From IMG/VR virus record IMGVR_UViG_3300030060_003808, positions 1 to 51,382 of that record: a DNA stretch of 51,382 nucleotides, one strand, 5' to 3'. The position numbers were made by a program, and so were the translations under genes. Shown piece by piece: positions 7,774 to 16,727 of this stretch (its first letter is position 1; every line of letters starts with the position of its first letter). The stretch comes from a virus. Below the pieces are notes generated by a model. That model searched no databases. It had not been told where the DNA came from and saw only the letters and a list, made by a program, of their open reading frames with translations.

Positions 7774-8536
7774 AATAGGAATGTATGACGATATCCCATA
7801 CGAACAGTATGCAGAGATCCCAGCTTTTAGATCTCACGATCTAACCTCGGTCATTAAATGCCCGTTCAGCTGGCAGAATAAAAAAGAAATGGTGCAAACA
7901 CCAGCTCTCTTGGAGGGCCGAGTGCAGCACACAGTTTTCCTGGAGCATCACAAATTCGACGAAGAGTTTGTCATTCAACCAAAAATTGATCGACGAACCA
8001 AAGCGGGCCGCGAGGAATACGAAGACTTCATGGCAAGTGTAGGCAATCGCACTCCAATCACCCAGGATCTATATGACACCTGTATGGAACGTCGTGAAGT
8101 AGTGAAACACTACATACCCAAAGACACTGACAAAGTAGAACACACCCTAGTCTTTGAGTGGCACGGCCACCCTTTCAAATGTCGTATGGACTGGTATGAC
8201 AACGAGTATGTATGGGACCTTAAAACTTGCCGCGACGCTTCGCCTCGTGGCTTTATAAGAGCGATTAATATGTTCAACTATCACATGCAAGCGGCAATAT
8301 ATGTCGATGCCTGTAGGGCTCTGGGATTGACTGCAAAAGGATTCAACTTCCTGGCCCAAGAAAAACAACACCCATATCCTTATGTTGTTTACACCTTATC
8401 CGACGAGGCCCTGGTCTATGCTCAAAAAAGAAATGAGCAAGCCTTGAGTTTATTGCTGAGATGCAAAGATGGTGAAGATTTCAAACCATACAACATCGAA
8501 GGAATCCAGACAGTAGAGCTCGGAGATCTATACTAA
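7760..8536 (+). CDS. RecE/PD-(D/E)XK-type exonuclease
   Basis: 258 residues. The order of motifs fits the lambda-exo/RecE branch: EGRVQHTVFLE (H57), FKCRMDWYD (D144), VWDLKTC (D153-x-K155) and YHMQAAIY (Y174, Q177). Such enzymes degrade DNA ends 5' to 3' to leave single strands for annealing or recombination. GAGGAG precedes the ATG, which overlaps the previous gene by 14 bases. No annealing protein is seen alongside, although the SSB-like gene is in the same operon. Confidence 0.8.
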   Translation: MKEFKIGMYDDIPYEQYAEIPAFRSHDLTSVIKCPFSWQNKKEMVQTPALLEGRVQHTVFLEHHKFDEEFVIQPKIDRRTKAGREEYEDFMASVGNRTPITQDLYDTCMERREVVKHYIPKDTDKVEHTLVFEWHGHPFKCRMDWYDNEYVWDLKTCRDASPRGFIRAINMFNYHMQAAIYVDACRALGLTAKGFNFLAQEKQHPYPYVVYTLSDEALVYAQKRNEQALSLLLRCKDGEDFKPYNIEGIQTVELGDLY

Positions 8537-8538
8537 AA

Positions 8539-8563
8539 AAAGGGAGCTCAGTGAGCTCCCTTT
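8539..8563. terminator. Bidirectional terminator between convergent genes
   Basis: AAAGGGAGCTC (8539-8549), loop AGT, GAGCTCCCTTT (8553-8563): an 11-base-pair perfect stem. On the minus strand it is followed by a run of seven U, making a classic intrinsic terminator for the cassette ending at 8582. On the plus strand the tail is shorter (UUUCUCC), so it may stop the early operon less tightly. Confidence 0.8.
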
Positions 8564-8581
8564 CTCCCCTCTGGCTTCGAG

Positions 8582-8938
8582 TTACACTCTGATGCCAGCC
8601 TCTCTAATATCATGTAAACACTCAGAAAGATCTGACATAAAGCCTTTGAAAAGATCAAACGGATGATTTGATGTCAACCAGGAGTGGAGCTCCTCAGTTT
8701 TATCCATGCCAGATTCATCAAAGTAGAAATCACCCCAATGTCCATCATCGTTCCAACCAAGCAAACAACTCGGCAGAGCTCCTGTGCTTTTGGGATTGTC
8801 AAAAAACTTGATGATTCGCATGTGCCTTATGCCGTTGTCGTCCGAAAAGCAAATGTAATCGTCATGGTTTCCGGATATTGCAAAAGGAATCCTCAACATA
8901 TTTTTGCCATAAAGAGATTTTATATATTCAATCATCAC
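8582..8938 (-). CDS. Unrecognised acidic protein (118 residues)
   Basis: No family recognised. The protein is soluble-looking, acidic and aromatic (GNHDDYICFSDDNGIRHMR, WNDDGHWGDFYFDESG), with a helical C-terminus. Its ATG overlaps the stop of the gene at 8935-9300 (ATGA-type overlap), so the two form a two-gene cassette from the promoter at 9344-9372 to the terminator at 8539-8563. Early host-takeover proteins often look like this, but function is unknown. Confidence 0.65.
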   Translation of the reverse strand: MMIEYIKSLYGKNMLRIPFAISGNHDDYICFSDDNGIRHMRIIKFFDNPKSTGALPSCLLGWNDDGHWGDFYFDESGMDKTEELHSWLTSNHPFDLFKGFMSDLSECLHDIREAGIRV

Positions 8939-9300
8939 TCACCCTCCTCTATTTCAAAATTGCAAGAATCATAAGGAGTCATCATCAACCCAACTTCTTC
9001 AAAGTTTTTATAGATAATGGTTTCCCACTCATAAATTGGATAATCCGCATAACATGGATTTAAAAGATCGTAAAGAATACCGCCTTCACAAATGAAACTA
9101 AATTTGTCGTTGTGTTCATACTCTGGAACCCAAGCAACAGCCTCATCATCCCACCCTCTCTTTATCTCAAAAGCATCAGCATCATTCTTTTTAACTCTAA
9201 TGTAGCCATCCTTTTCATAGATAGTGTAGTCACCAAAATCGTAAAAATCTTTCAAAGTTTTGAGCAACACTTTCTTGATTTTTGGTCTAAGGTCTTTCAT
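8935..9300 (-). CDS. Unrecognised acidic protein (121 residues)
   Basis: First gene of a two-gene cassette. A GGGAG Shine-Dalgarno precedes the ATG and a complete promoter lies about 44 bases upstream. Residues 1-20 are basic (KDLRPKIKKVLLKTLKDFYD), the rest acidic and aromatic, with alternating short strands (YTIYEKDGYIRVKK). No family recognised. It shares the small, acidic, aromatic character of the gene at 28614-28940, which has the same promoter type. Confidence 0.65.
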   Translation of the reverse strand: MKDLRPKIKKVLLKTLKDFYDFGDYTIYEKDGYIRVKKNDADAFEIKRGWDDEAVAWVPEYEHNDKFSFICEGGILYDLLNPCYADYPIYEWETIIYKNFEEVGLMMTPYDSCNFEIEEGE

Positions 9301-9343
9301 ATTTTTCTCCCGTTTTGTTGTTATTTATATGTCTCACATAACT

Positions 9344-9372
9344 AATGTATCGTAAGTTGCAACTATATGCAA
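9344..9372 (-). promoter_or_regulatory. Promoter A of a three-member shared promoter family
   Basis: On the minus strand: TTGCAT (9367-9372), 17 bases, TACATT (9344-9349). The -35 and spacer contain a direct repeat AGTTGC-N4-AGTTGC. The start region carries TGTGAGAC, which also follows the promoter at 28506-28534. It drives the cassette 9300 to 8582. The same design recurs at 28506-28534 and 28985-29013. Confidence 0.65.
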
Positions 9373-9401
9373 CTATTTATTTACAATAATAACAACTTTT
9401 T

Positions 9402-10151
9402 TTAGGACAGATTTTCGTACAAATTGACCAGTCTTTGATGGTCGTGCAGCCAAAAAACCAACAAGTATCTATCACCCGTTCCGACGGGCAATCCTTTGTG
9501 GAGGTTGGTGAAACTTGGAAAGAAAAGCGCGTGGCCCGTTGGCAACGGACTGATCTCACCATAGTTGTGAAATGCGGTTCCACCGCCTTCATACTTACCA
9601 GTATTGAGCGGCACAACCACTGAGATATCCGCGCTCTCGTCGTGGTGCCAGGCACCTTGGCGTTTATCTTTCAGATTGTAATTGGCGATTTGGATGGTTG
9701 ATGGATCTTTGCAATCTCTTTGCCAGACCGCATTGAATATAGGATTCAAAACAGTTTGGACCACAAACCACATACTCCGATAGAGCTCCGGGACCTGTTC
9801 TCGCAGAATAATCTCTGGGATTTGGCGCAGCTCATCTTCTTCATCGTTGGCTGCAAACGAGACTTCTTTCTTCATCATCTCGATTTCTTTCAGCAGCAAC
9901 TTACAAAACTTTCTGCGGAACAACGGAACCCGGTAGATCTCCGGGTGTATTTTCTTTATGACTTTATGCACCGGAGTCTTTCCCATTGACTCTAAACCCT
10001 GGGCACCTTTAAATTTTGCAATCTGTGGCAAAGTGTCCTGGACAGCATTGTATGTCGTGTGATTAACCATCCAATGAGACTGCATACTGAGCAAATAATT
10101 TTTTACCTGGTACATGGCCCAATAGTATAACAAATAAAAAAGAATAATCAT
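9402..10151 (-). CDS. Prolyl-4-hydroxylase-like 2OG-Fe(II) oxygenase
   Basis: 249 residues. The C-terminal half has the complete signature: AWHHDES (H169-x-D171), NLHKG (H218) and GDRYLLVFW (R228), with GGGTAF and GHALFFPS between, as in P4H/PLOD-type enzymes. The N-terminal 100 residues are helical and unrecognised. The first ATG lacks a Shine-Dalgarno; an alternative start at 10115 would remove a short hydrophobic leader (MIILFYLLYYWA). The gene stands alone between promoter A downstream and a divergent plus-strand operon upstream. Substrate unknown. Confidence 0.8.
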   Translation of the reverse strand: MIILFYLLYYWAMYQVKNYLLSMQSHWMVNHTTYNAVQDTLPQIAKFKGAQGLESMGKTPVHKVIKKIHPEIYRVPLFRRKFCKLLLKEIEMMKKEVSFAANDEEDELRQIPEIILREQVPELYRSMWFVVQTVLNPIFNAVWQRDCKDPSTIQIANYNLKDKRQGAWHHDESADISVVVPLNTGKYEGGGTAFHNYGEISPLPTGHALFFPSFTNLHKGLPVGTGDRYLLVFWLHDHQRLVNLYENLS

Positions 10152-10180
10152 TTGTATCTTTGTATTAAAAGTTATAGAAT
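10152..10180 (+). promoter_or_regulatory. Sigma70-type promoter for the RHH gene
   Basis: TTGTAT (10152-10157), 17-base spacer, TAGAAT (10175-10180), placed about 30 bases before the start at 10210. Both hexamers match four or more consensus positions. It is divergent from the oxygenase gene starting at 10151, so the small DNA-binding product could control both directions. Confidence 0.55.
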
Positions 10181-10209
10181 CTCACTACATGATTACAGGA
10201 TCTAACAAT

Positions 10210-10389
10210 ATGGAAAACAGAAAAGAAGGAAAAGAAATTAGGAAAAGTCTAGCGGTGGATCCGGCCACTTACGATCTTTTGCAATCAATCTGTGATATGG
10301 AGCAGAGATCTAAGATAAACCAGCTCAAAGTTTTGATTCAAAGAGAACACAAGCGGCTGTCGAATTTACCCGAAAATGAATTTGTTTAA
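10210..10389 (+). CDS. Small ribbon-helix-helix-like DNA-binding protein
   Basis: 59 residues from the ATG at 10210, selected because AGGA lies about ten bases upstream; an ATG at 10189 is also in frame. IRKSLAVDPATYDLLQSICD followed by a second helix (KINQLKVLIQREHKRL) resembles the short beta strand plus two helices of Arc/MetJ-type repressors. It may autoregulate or repress the divergent oxygenase gene. Only weak fold-level similarity is visible. Confidence 0.55.
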   Translation: MENRKEGKEIRKSLAVDPATYDLLQSICDMEQRSKINQLKVLIQREHKRLSNLPENEFV

Positions 10390-10627
10390 AAAAGTGGCAG
10401 ACATGCCGAAAAAAACGAAATCCGTTCCTCAATCTTACAAGCCTGTGCTCGAGGCCCAGGAAGTCATTGATTTGTTCAGTAGACTGACACTGCACCAACA
10501 AGCAGCGCTTATGAGGCTCATATCGCGCAATTTAGAGGTTGTTGTGGGTGAGGATAGGTATATGGGTTATGAGCTTGATTATGAGGTTGTAGGCGCAATT
10601 ATTCGCGCTTCTGAATCCCTAGACTAA
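10376..10627 (+). CDS. Unrecognised helical protein (83 residues)
   Basis: Overlaps the preceding RHH-like gene by 14 bases, suggesting coupling. The N-terminus is basic (MPKKTKSV), followed by two helices (AQEVIDLFSRLTLHQQAALMRLI and a C-terminal one). No family recognised. It ends convergently with the HNH gene, overlapping its stop by four bases, with no terminator between the two. Confidence 0.55.
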   Translation: MNLFKKVADMPKKTKSVPQSYKPVLEAQEVIDLFSRLTLHQQAALMRLISRNLEVVVGEDRYMGYELDYEVVGAIIRASESLD

Positions 10628-10878
10628 ACCCTTTTCTTGCGAGCTGTTCTGGTTCGAGCGAAAGATCTATTCTTGCTTTTAGACATAGAGCGTAAATTTC
10701 CATTTTTATTATTTAAAGGATTTCCGTCGCGGTGGTGAATGTCTTTGCCATCGCCTTTTTTGGCTTTGCCCATCTTGACTGCCAGTCTCCTGGCCTTGTT
10801 TCTGGAGGATCTTTTTTTAATCTGCTCTGGCCGCGAGTGATAGTTTTTGTATTCTTTGGCGTAATCTCGGGCCATCAA
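10624..10878 (-). CDS. Small HNH-endonuclease-like protein
   Basis: 84 residues, strongly basic. DIHHRDGNPLNNKNGNLR (about 47-64) is the H-H...N...N-L core of small phage HNH nucleases; the CxxC zinc motifs of larger versions are absent. HNH proteins near packaging genes can assist terminase; this one is at the far 3' end of the structural operon, overlapping the preceding virion gene by four bases. Free-standing homing-type activity is the alternative. Confidence 0.65.
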   Translation of the reverse strand: MMARDYAKEYKNYHSRPEQIKKRSSRNKARRLAVKMGKAKKGDGKDIHHRDGNPLNNKNGNLRSMSKSKNRSFARTRTARKKRV

Positions 10879-13289
10879 ATCAAACCAGCTATACCGCCAG
10901 GCGTTTGCCGCATTGCGATCTCACGATCTTTCTCATCCGGAAGGATGGTCGGCGACATGGCCAGACTTGCATCACTTACTGTCGGCACGTCAAAAGATTG
11001 TATGTCGTCTACCAAGACATCTACATTTTGGTTTTGAGCGCCAATGAGCTTATCGCTCACCTCTCTATTTGAAACTCCACGAAAAGATAATTCGTTTGCA
11101 ACCTCTGGCGCTTGATCTATTACATTTTTAGCATCTTGTTCTGGGTTTGGTTCAGCCAACTCACCAATATGTCCAGCTGCGATGGCTTGTACTTGATCCC
11201 TAATTTCTGGTTCCAACTCATATATTTGAACCAATCTTCTGACATGTTGGCCTAAACTATTAGGATCATAAGCAGCTTTTTCAATGCCTTCGCCTAACCA
11301 ATCAACGAATCTTGGAGTCGTCATTAGTTTTGCCATACCTGGTGCAGCTGCAATCGATAAAAAACCAGCGTCATAAAAAGCGCCTCCTTTACCAACTGCC
11401 TCTACTGCCATACCAATCGCACTAGGACTAAACATACCCATAGCGCCATACAACCTAGCTGTGCCGGAAGGATTTGACATGGCTTCTGCATCTTTCGCAA
11501 TTCTTTCTAACACCTCTGTGAAGCTGTTTAATGAGGTAAACAACTCCTTATCACCGCCAAATAAAACTTGTTTCGCCTCTTCGGAAAGTTTATTGTAATT
11601 AGTTATAAAAGTTTGAGGCGAATAATTACTTTCAGCTAAAACTTCTGTGGCATCAATAGCTCCTTCTTTTATTGTAGTTGCCCCACGTCTTGCATAGGTA
11701 GGTAAACCAAGTTCACCAATCATGTGCCCGGACAAAATTTCCCATTCTTCTGGTGAAAACTCATCTTTTAATTTTTGTAACCTCATGCCGCCTTTTCCTT
11801 TTTTTGACAAAGCAAAATCCAAAGCGTCCGTTGCATCCTTTTTACCTTTGTTTATCACTTCTCTAACAAATGCAATATTTCCAGCACCAGGTTTCAGCTT
11901 TTCACGAGTAAAATTGTTTGCAGCTTTGTATGCTTCTTGTGCTTCTGGGCCAGCTTTTTTTACGATCTCATCCAATTCTTGTGTAATAATTCCATATAAT
12001 TCATCGAGTTTTCTATCAGCTCCAGTCATGGCACCTCGATATTTCGGATCAGCTAAATCAGCGCCCAAGCTCGACCTAAAATCTCTCAAAACACTATATG
12101 TAAGTTTGCCCTCTGCTTTATCCTTCAAAAGATTTGCCGCTGCTTCCATCGCTGGAGCATAAGTTTTTTTGAGAGCATTGGTTTCGGCACTAGCAATATA
12201 CCTGTTTACAAATCCGCTTATCGCAACCCCATTGGATTTCATCGAAGGATCAATGAAATCATCCACCGCACGATACAAAATATCTTGTTCTGCAATAAAC
12301 CTTTTATTTGCTGCACTTGCAGCTTCTAACAACTCTTCACTGGCTTGCTGATATGTCCTTGCTCCTCCATAACGATAAGTCAAAGTAGCTGCGAATCGCG
12401 TAATTTCATCAAGGGTTTGGCGAGCGTTATCTTGCATAATTTTTGTGCTCATAGGCATCGCTGCTAATGCTTTTTCAGTCATTTGTATGAGTGGGTTTGC
12501 TGTTACTTGACCAGCTGTAGGGTTGGTAATCCCAACATCTTCCATCATTTTAACAGCTTCATTCGCCGCTGGCCCGTTGACATTGTTGTCATACCTAGCT
12601 TTACCACCAACAAAACCTTTTATGCCTCTAAAAACTTTGTTGACGATTGGCCCAAATGCAGCGTTTATTGTTCCAGTTGTGCCAAAATCAAGTAATTGTT
12701 GCATGCCTGTTCTTTCATCTACAGTCTCGCCTAAAAAATCTAAAGCAGAGATGTAAGCCTCTCTTGCAGTTGCAGATCCCAAGCCTTCCCCAGCTATTAT
12801 GCCAGCAGCGATACCTGGAGGTCCGCCAGGAGCTCCTAGAATACCACCACCGATTGCGCCACCAATCGCACCACCTGTTTCTGCTATCTCTGGTCCTACG
12901 TCTGCTAGATCTCGTAAAGAAAAAGGGATCGGCATGCCAAACAAACGATTATATTCATCAAACAAAGTTAATTTTCCGGTTTCTGGATCAGTATATACGA
13001 AATTACCATTGCCAAATCTTTGTGCCCCATATATAGGATCAAACGATTCAACCATTTCCGCATCTGGGTAAAACTGCCTCAAAGTTGCCAATTTGTCAGC
13101 TGGTCTTTGTGCTGCACCAACAGCCATCCTCACATTCCCTGGTGCTCCTGTAAATGTATCAACAGAATCAAGTTTTGCCTTCTGTATTGCTTCTTCTATC
13201 ATTTGATCTTCCGCACTACCTGGATTCCTAGACGGCAAAGCCATGTCCAGTAGTGTGTTTGGATCCAAATTTTCTAAACCATTGCTCAT
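10875..13289 (-). CDS. Large probable internal virion / DNA-ejection protein
   Basis: 804 residues. A glycine-zipper-like hydrophobic stretch (about 135-178, with repeats such as GGAIGGAIGGGILG) suggests membrane insertion. The remaining sequence is helical and charged, with an alanine-rich middle and an acidic tail. This composition and position at the end of the tail gene cluster match podovirus ejection proteins, which form a trans-envelope channel, but no homologous domain is recognised. The start overlaps the stop of the next upstream gene by four bases. Confidence 0.6.
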   Translation of the reverse strand: MSNGLENLDPNTLLDMALPSRNPGSAEDQMIEEAIQKAKLDSVDTFTGAPGNVRMAVGAAQRPADKLATLRQFYPDAEMVESFDPIYGAQRFGNGNFVYTDPETGKLTLFDEYNRLFGMPIPFSLRDLADVGPEIAETGGAIGGAIGGGILGAPGGPPGIAAGIIAGEGLGSATAREAYISALDFLGETVDERTGMQQLLDFGTTGTINAAFGPIVNKVFRGIKGFVGGKARYDNNVNGPAANEAVKMMEDVGITNPTAGQVTANPLIQMTEKALAAMPMSTKIMQDNARQTLDEITRFAATLTYRYGGARTYQQASEELLEAASAANKRFIAEQDILYRAVDDFIDPSMKSNGVAISGFVNRYIASAETNALKKTYAPAMEAAANLLKDKAEGKLTYSVLRDFRSSLGADLADPKYRGAMTGADRKLDELYGIITQELDEIVKKAGPEAQEAYKAANNFTREKLKPGAGNIAFVREVINKGKKDATDALDFALSKKGKGGMRLQKLKDEFSPEEWEILSGHMIGELGLPTYARRGATTIKEGAIDATEVLAESNYSPQTFITNYNKLSEEAKQVLFGGDKELFTSLNSFTEVLERIAKDAEAMSNPSGTARLYGAMGMFSPSAIGMAVEAVGKGGAFYDAGFLSIAAAPGMAKLMTTPRFVDWLGEGIEKAAYDPNSLGQHVRRLVQIYELEPEIRDQVQAIAAGHIGELAEPNPEQDAKNVIDQAPEVANELSFRGVSNREVSDKLIGAQNQNVDVLVDDIQSFDVPTVSDASLAMSPTILPDEKDREIAMRQTPGGIAGLI

Positions 13290-13912
13290 TTTCCTAATAA
13301 CCTTACTAATTCTTCAAAACTTTCCGCAGCTTTTGGATCAAGTTGTCCAGCATCATATTTTGGCTTCAATATTTCGTAAACATCGCTTTGAGTCTTTCCT
13401 TGCTCCCCAGCTTCCATTTCTTTTACTAATCTTTCGTAAGCCTTTCCAGCTACAGCTTTGTTTCCTAAGTGAGCTCGCATACGAGCATCTCTTTTTCGCT
13501 GTCTTGTCACATCATCGTCACCTAATTTTTCCCACATGGTATCATCAATCCAATAAATTTCTGATTCATTGATAACAGCTCCGGTTTCTGGTCTAAGTTG
13601 AGCTGTAGACAAATCAATCCGAGCTCTCTGCCATTGTTTGTAACGTGAGCTAGTTATAATTCCCTCTAAGATGTCTGGAGCAAAAGAAGCCAAGTAGTTG
13701 AAATAATCTGTTGAGGGGTTGTAACCAGAGGCCAACAAATTATCTGTTTCCTCGATAGCAATTTTTTGTCGGTAAGCAAAAGCAGCTGCTTTGTTTTGAA
13801 CATCTGTAAAAGGGTTTTTTGGATCTTCTAACAATATTTCGCTTACGACTGGTTTGGGCGTTGGATCAGTTGCCGCATGAAATTTACTAAAATGATTATC
13901 TGACTCTTGCAC
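13286..13912 (-). CDS. Unrecognised probable virion protein (208 residues)
   Basis: Predominantly helical and charged, without signal peptide or membrane segments. It lies in an overlapping block of probable virion genes (10875-18884), two bases downstream of the gene ending at 13915. Its KRDARMRAHLGNKAVAGKAYERLVKEME region is likely helical. The context suggests an internal core protein; no family recognised. Confidence 0.6.
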   Translation of the reverse strand: MQESDNHFSKFHAATDPTPKPVVSEILLEDPKNPFTDVQNKAAAFAYRQKIAIEETDNLLASGYNPSTDYFNYLASFAPDILEGIITSSRYKQWQRARIDLSTAQLRPETGAVINESEIYWIDDTMWEKLGDDDVTRQRKRDARMRAHLGNKAVAGKAYERLVKEMEAGEQGKTQSDVYEILKPKYDAGQLDPKAAESFEELVRLLGK

Positions 13913-13914
13913 TA

Positions 13915-14757
13915 TTATTCCCTTCTCAAATCTACTGGCACTTGATCTTCACCATAATACGACACAAATTGATCGTATAAACTTGAATCCTTCCTCAACT
14001 CATCTATTGCTTCTTTTGGCGGCACTGGTTTTTGAACACTAATAACGGCATCAACATCAAAACCAGGTGTTGTAATTTGTCTTTCACCACCACCAGGTTC
14101 TTTTCTCAGTTCGGTTTTTGCTTGTTCAAGCGTTGCTTTCGCTACTCTAAAATATGGATCTTGTGCTGGATCATAAGGTTTCATTCCACCTTCTCCATCT
14201 GGTACCATTCTAAAAGTGTTTGTAGATGGATCAATTTTGGAAAGTATGTAATTCCAAGCACCAGCCTCAGTTGAGGTGCCGCCGAATAATTCGCCCTTAT
14301 TTTTCATTTGCTCAACCATCAAATCAAATTGTTGATCCAATGCCTTCGATCTAAGTGCTGCTTGCTCTTGTCTCTTTGTTTCGACTTGTTGATATGCCAA
14401 CATAGCAAGATCTTGTTTTAATTTATTTTTTTGAGCTTTTAGGTCACTAACTTTTCTATTAAACGATTCTAGGCCCGCCGTTAAACCAACACCAAAACCA
14501 CCTGGATCTGAGGCACCCGCGACCATGCCAGCACCAACAGCAGACGCTAAATCATAAATGTTTGCTTTTCTCGGTTGTGGAAACAATCCAGCCATGTTTT
14601 CCATTTGGTTTTCTATATCTGTTTGTGTGACAGGCGCACTCGCCCCAAGCGCACTATACAAATCAATAATTTCTTGTTGAGTAAAATTAGAAGTTGCGCC
14701 ACCACCTTCCTGGAATACGTCAATTTGCTCCGGTATTTGTGCCCGTGTGATTGCCAT
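13915..14757 (-). CDS. Probable internal virion protein with FQEGG N-terminus
   Basis: 280 residues. The N-terminus contains IDVFQEGGGA (about residues 12-21), nearly the same as DIDIFQDGGAA in the RelA-like protein at 49682-51049. A glycine/alanine segment (about 65-90) is followed by a coiled-coil (SDLKAQKNKLKQDLAML). Located between two large glycine-rich virion genes, with an ATG that overlaps the previous stop by one base. Function unknown. Confidence 0.6.
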   Translation of the reverse strand: MAITRAQIPEQIDVFQEGGGATSNFTQQEIIDLYSALGASAPVTQTDIENQMENMAGLFPQPRKANIYDLASAVGAGMVAGASDPGGFGVGLTAGLESFNRKVSDLKAQKNKLKQDLAMLAYQQVETKRQEQAALRSKALDQQFDLMVEQMKNKGELFGGTSTEAGAWNYILSKIDPSTNTFRMVPDGEGGMKPYDPAQDPYFRVAKATLEQAKTELRKEPGGGERQITTPGFDVDAVISVQKPVPPKEAIDELRKDSSLYDQFVSYYGEDQVPVDLRRE

Positions 14758-16727
14758 TAAGTTGTCCCGCTGCCATATAGATTACCCAATGCTCCGAAAG
14801 TTGACAGACCTGTGCCGATACCAATTTGTGTTGCACTAGGTGGCGGTGCAAAGTCCGTGATAGTTTGGAATTGTCCGGCTGGTGCCATGCTGACAAACGG
14901 CTGCAATGCTTGATATTGAAGCAACGGAGTCATCTGTCTTTGTTGTAAGTTTCTGCGCTGTGCATCCAACATTCTTTGGGCCTGTCCTTGTTGTTGCCCA
15001 CCCATGCCATATAGAGCAGCTATGTCGGATGCCGAGGCGCCAGCTGCTTGCGCTCCAAGACCTTGTAAGCTAGAACCAAGGCCGAATTGGCCGCTGTATC
15101 TTTGTTGTCCGATTTGTTGCTCGGTTCCACCGAGTCCACTGAGAGCTCCAGCCAATGCTTGCGATCCACCGAATCCTTGCCCGGCTAAACCAGCTAAACC
15201 AGCAGAAGCCGCTCTTTCAGCTGCTCTCTGTCTTGCAAATTCACCCAAACCAGTCCTCTGAGCCTCTGAGAAGCCCCTAGATCGTATTCCGCTGACTGCT
15301 TCTGCTAATCCCCTTCCGAGCGCTTCTTGGCGCTCTGAGGCGCCCAAACGGGCTCTGGAGCCAAAGGCTGACTCTCCGCCTCTTGCGATATCCCCAGCTC
15401 TCGCTGCTATATCGCCTTGTGCTCCCCTTTCCATTATATCGCTGATGGTTTGTTGAACCACGCGATCTTCATACGGATCGTAAAATCTATCGGTCATGCT
15501 CGGATCATATCCGCCGATCGTGCCTCTCAGAATGTCAGCTGACTCACCCAAGCCACGTTGCAATGATCCCACACCGCCTCTTGTGGCCGCTAGTGAACCG
15601 ATTGCAGCTGTTCGGCCTCTTTGTAATCCTTCTTCCAATGCTTGTGTTCCAGCTCCATAAGCCCCAGCTGCTTGTTGCAAGTATGGATCTTGCATCCCAA
15701 GAGACTCTCGTTGCATTTGCATGGCTGCAAGCTGATCTGGGCTGAAATCAGCCACTTTTTCATCAATGACGATGGGTTGACCTTGATCGTCATAAAAAAC
15801 CTTCTCAGAGGCTCTCATTGCCCCAGGAATAAAACCGCCTTTTCCGCCAATACCGAATAATAATTGCTCAGTTAGAGGATCTAATCTTGTTGAAACTTGT
15901 TTTACACCAGCTGCATATGGCCCAGGCGCTTGAGCTACATTACCTGTGGATGGCGCTGTCTCTGTTGTTACTGGAGCAGTGTCCGGCGGCAGTGTTGTTT
16001 CTGCTGGTGGAATTACCTGTGGTGCTGGTGGTGAAATATCGACACCTACATCGGGCGGCATCATCGGTTGCTGTATAGGAATACTTGTATCTACAGGTTG
16101 TCCTGTAGTCAAATCAATTGGGGTAGGCATCACTTGAGCACCCGCCATCCCAGGTGCCAAAGTAGGCATGGGAGGTTGATACATCTGATTTCCGGTTATT
16201 GGATCGGTATAGTATTGGCCACCAGGATCAATACCTTCTGGAAGACCTGGTTGTGGCATAGTTGAGGGTGGTAAAACAGCGGGCATGTTACCACCACCGA
16301 TGTCTGGATTCATGCTCATTAGCATTTCTTGTGTTGGCTGAAAAGATGGAGGCACCAATGGACCAGTAAACATATCTTTCCCTCCAAAGATGGGCACTCC
16401 TCGATCATCTACTGCATCTAATCTAGGCATCTGCTCTATACTTGGTAGAAGCGGAGGTTGAACGTATCGCTTTCTTGGTGGAATCTTTCCAATTAAGTCA
16501 GCTAATCCGTCCTTTCCCATGGGCGGCAATAATTGCGTTAAACCCGTTGTGGTACCAGGATTTGGCCTTCTAATATTTGCCGGGTTCCTATTTCTGCCTC
16601 TTAGTTGACGTGGCGTCATTTGCCTTTCAACTGGCGAAACAATAGGACTAAGTGGACTAATGCTAGGCGGCTTAACTTGCTGCCTTGCTCTCATCATTGC
16701 ATCTCTAATACTATCAAAAATAGCCAT
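14757..16727 (-). CDS. Large Pro/Gly/Gln-rich virion protein
   Basis: 656 residues. The first 260 residues are proline-rich and disordered-looking (PPSISPLSP, PPSTMPQPG). The middle and C-terminus are rich in Gly, Ala, Gln and Arg, with helices suited to a pore or core (GAQGDIAARAGDIARGG, AGASASDIAALYG). It is probably an internal virion or ejection protein, judging by its place between tail and ejection genes. No named family recognised. Confidence 0.6.
   Translation of the reverse strand: MAIFDSIRDAMMRARQQVKPPSISPLSPIVSPVERQMTPRQLRGRNRNPANIRRPNPGTTTGLTQLLPPMGKDGLADLIGKIPPRKRYVQPPLLPSIEQMPRLDAVDDRGVPIFGGKDMFTGPLVPPSFQPTQEMLMSMNPDIGGGNMPAVLPPSTMPQPGLPEGIDPGGQYYTDPITGNQMYQPPMPTLAPGMAGAQVMPTPIDLTTGQPVDTSIPIQQPMMPPDVGVDISPPAPQVIPPAETTLPPDTAPVTTETAPSTGNVAQAPGPYAAGVKQVSTRLDPLTEQLLFGIGGKGGFIPGAMRASEKVFYDDQGQPIVIDEKVADFSPDQLAAMQMQRESLGMQDPYLQQAAGAYGAGTQALEEGLQRGRTAAIGSLAATRGGVGSLQRGLGESADILRGTIGGYDPSMTDRFYDPYEDRVVQQTISDIMERGAQGDIAARAGDIARGGESAFGSRARLGASERQEALGRGLAEAVSGIRSRGFSEAQRTGLGEFARQRAAERAASAGLAGLAGQGFGGSQALAGALSGLGGTEQQIGQQRYSGQFGLGSSLQGLGAQAAGASASDIAALYGMGGQQQGQAQRMLDAQRRNLQQRQMTPLLQYQALQPFVSMAPAGQFQTITDFAPPPSATQIGIGTGLSTFGALGNLYGSGTT

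Noticed and set aside
11722-12756. Several plus-strand frames opposite the 804-residue virion gene
   Set aside because: All are antisense shadows with unnatural composition.
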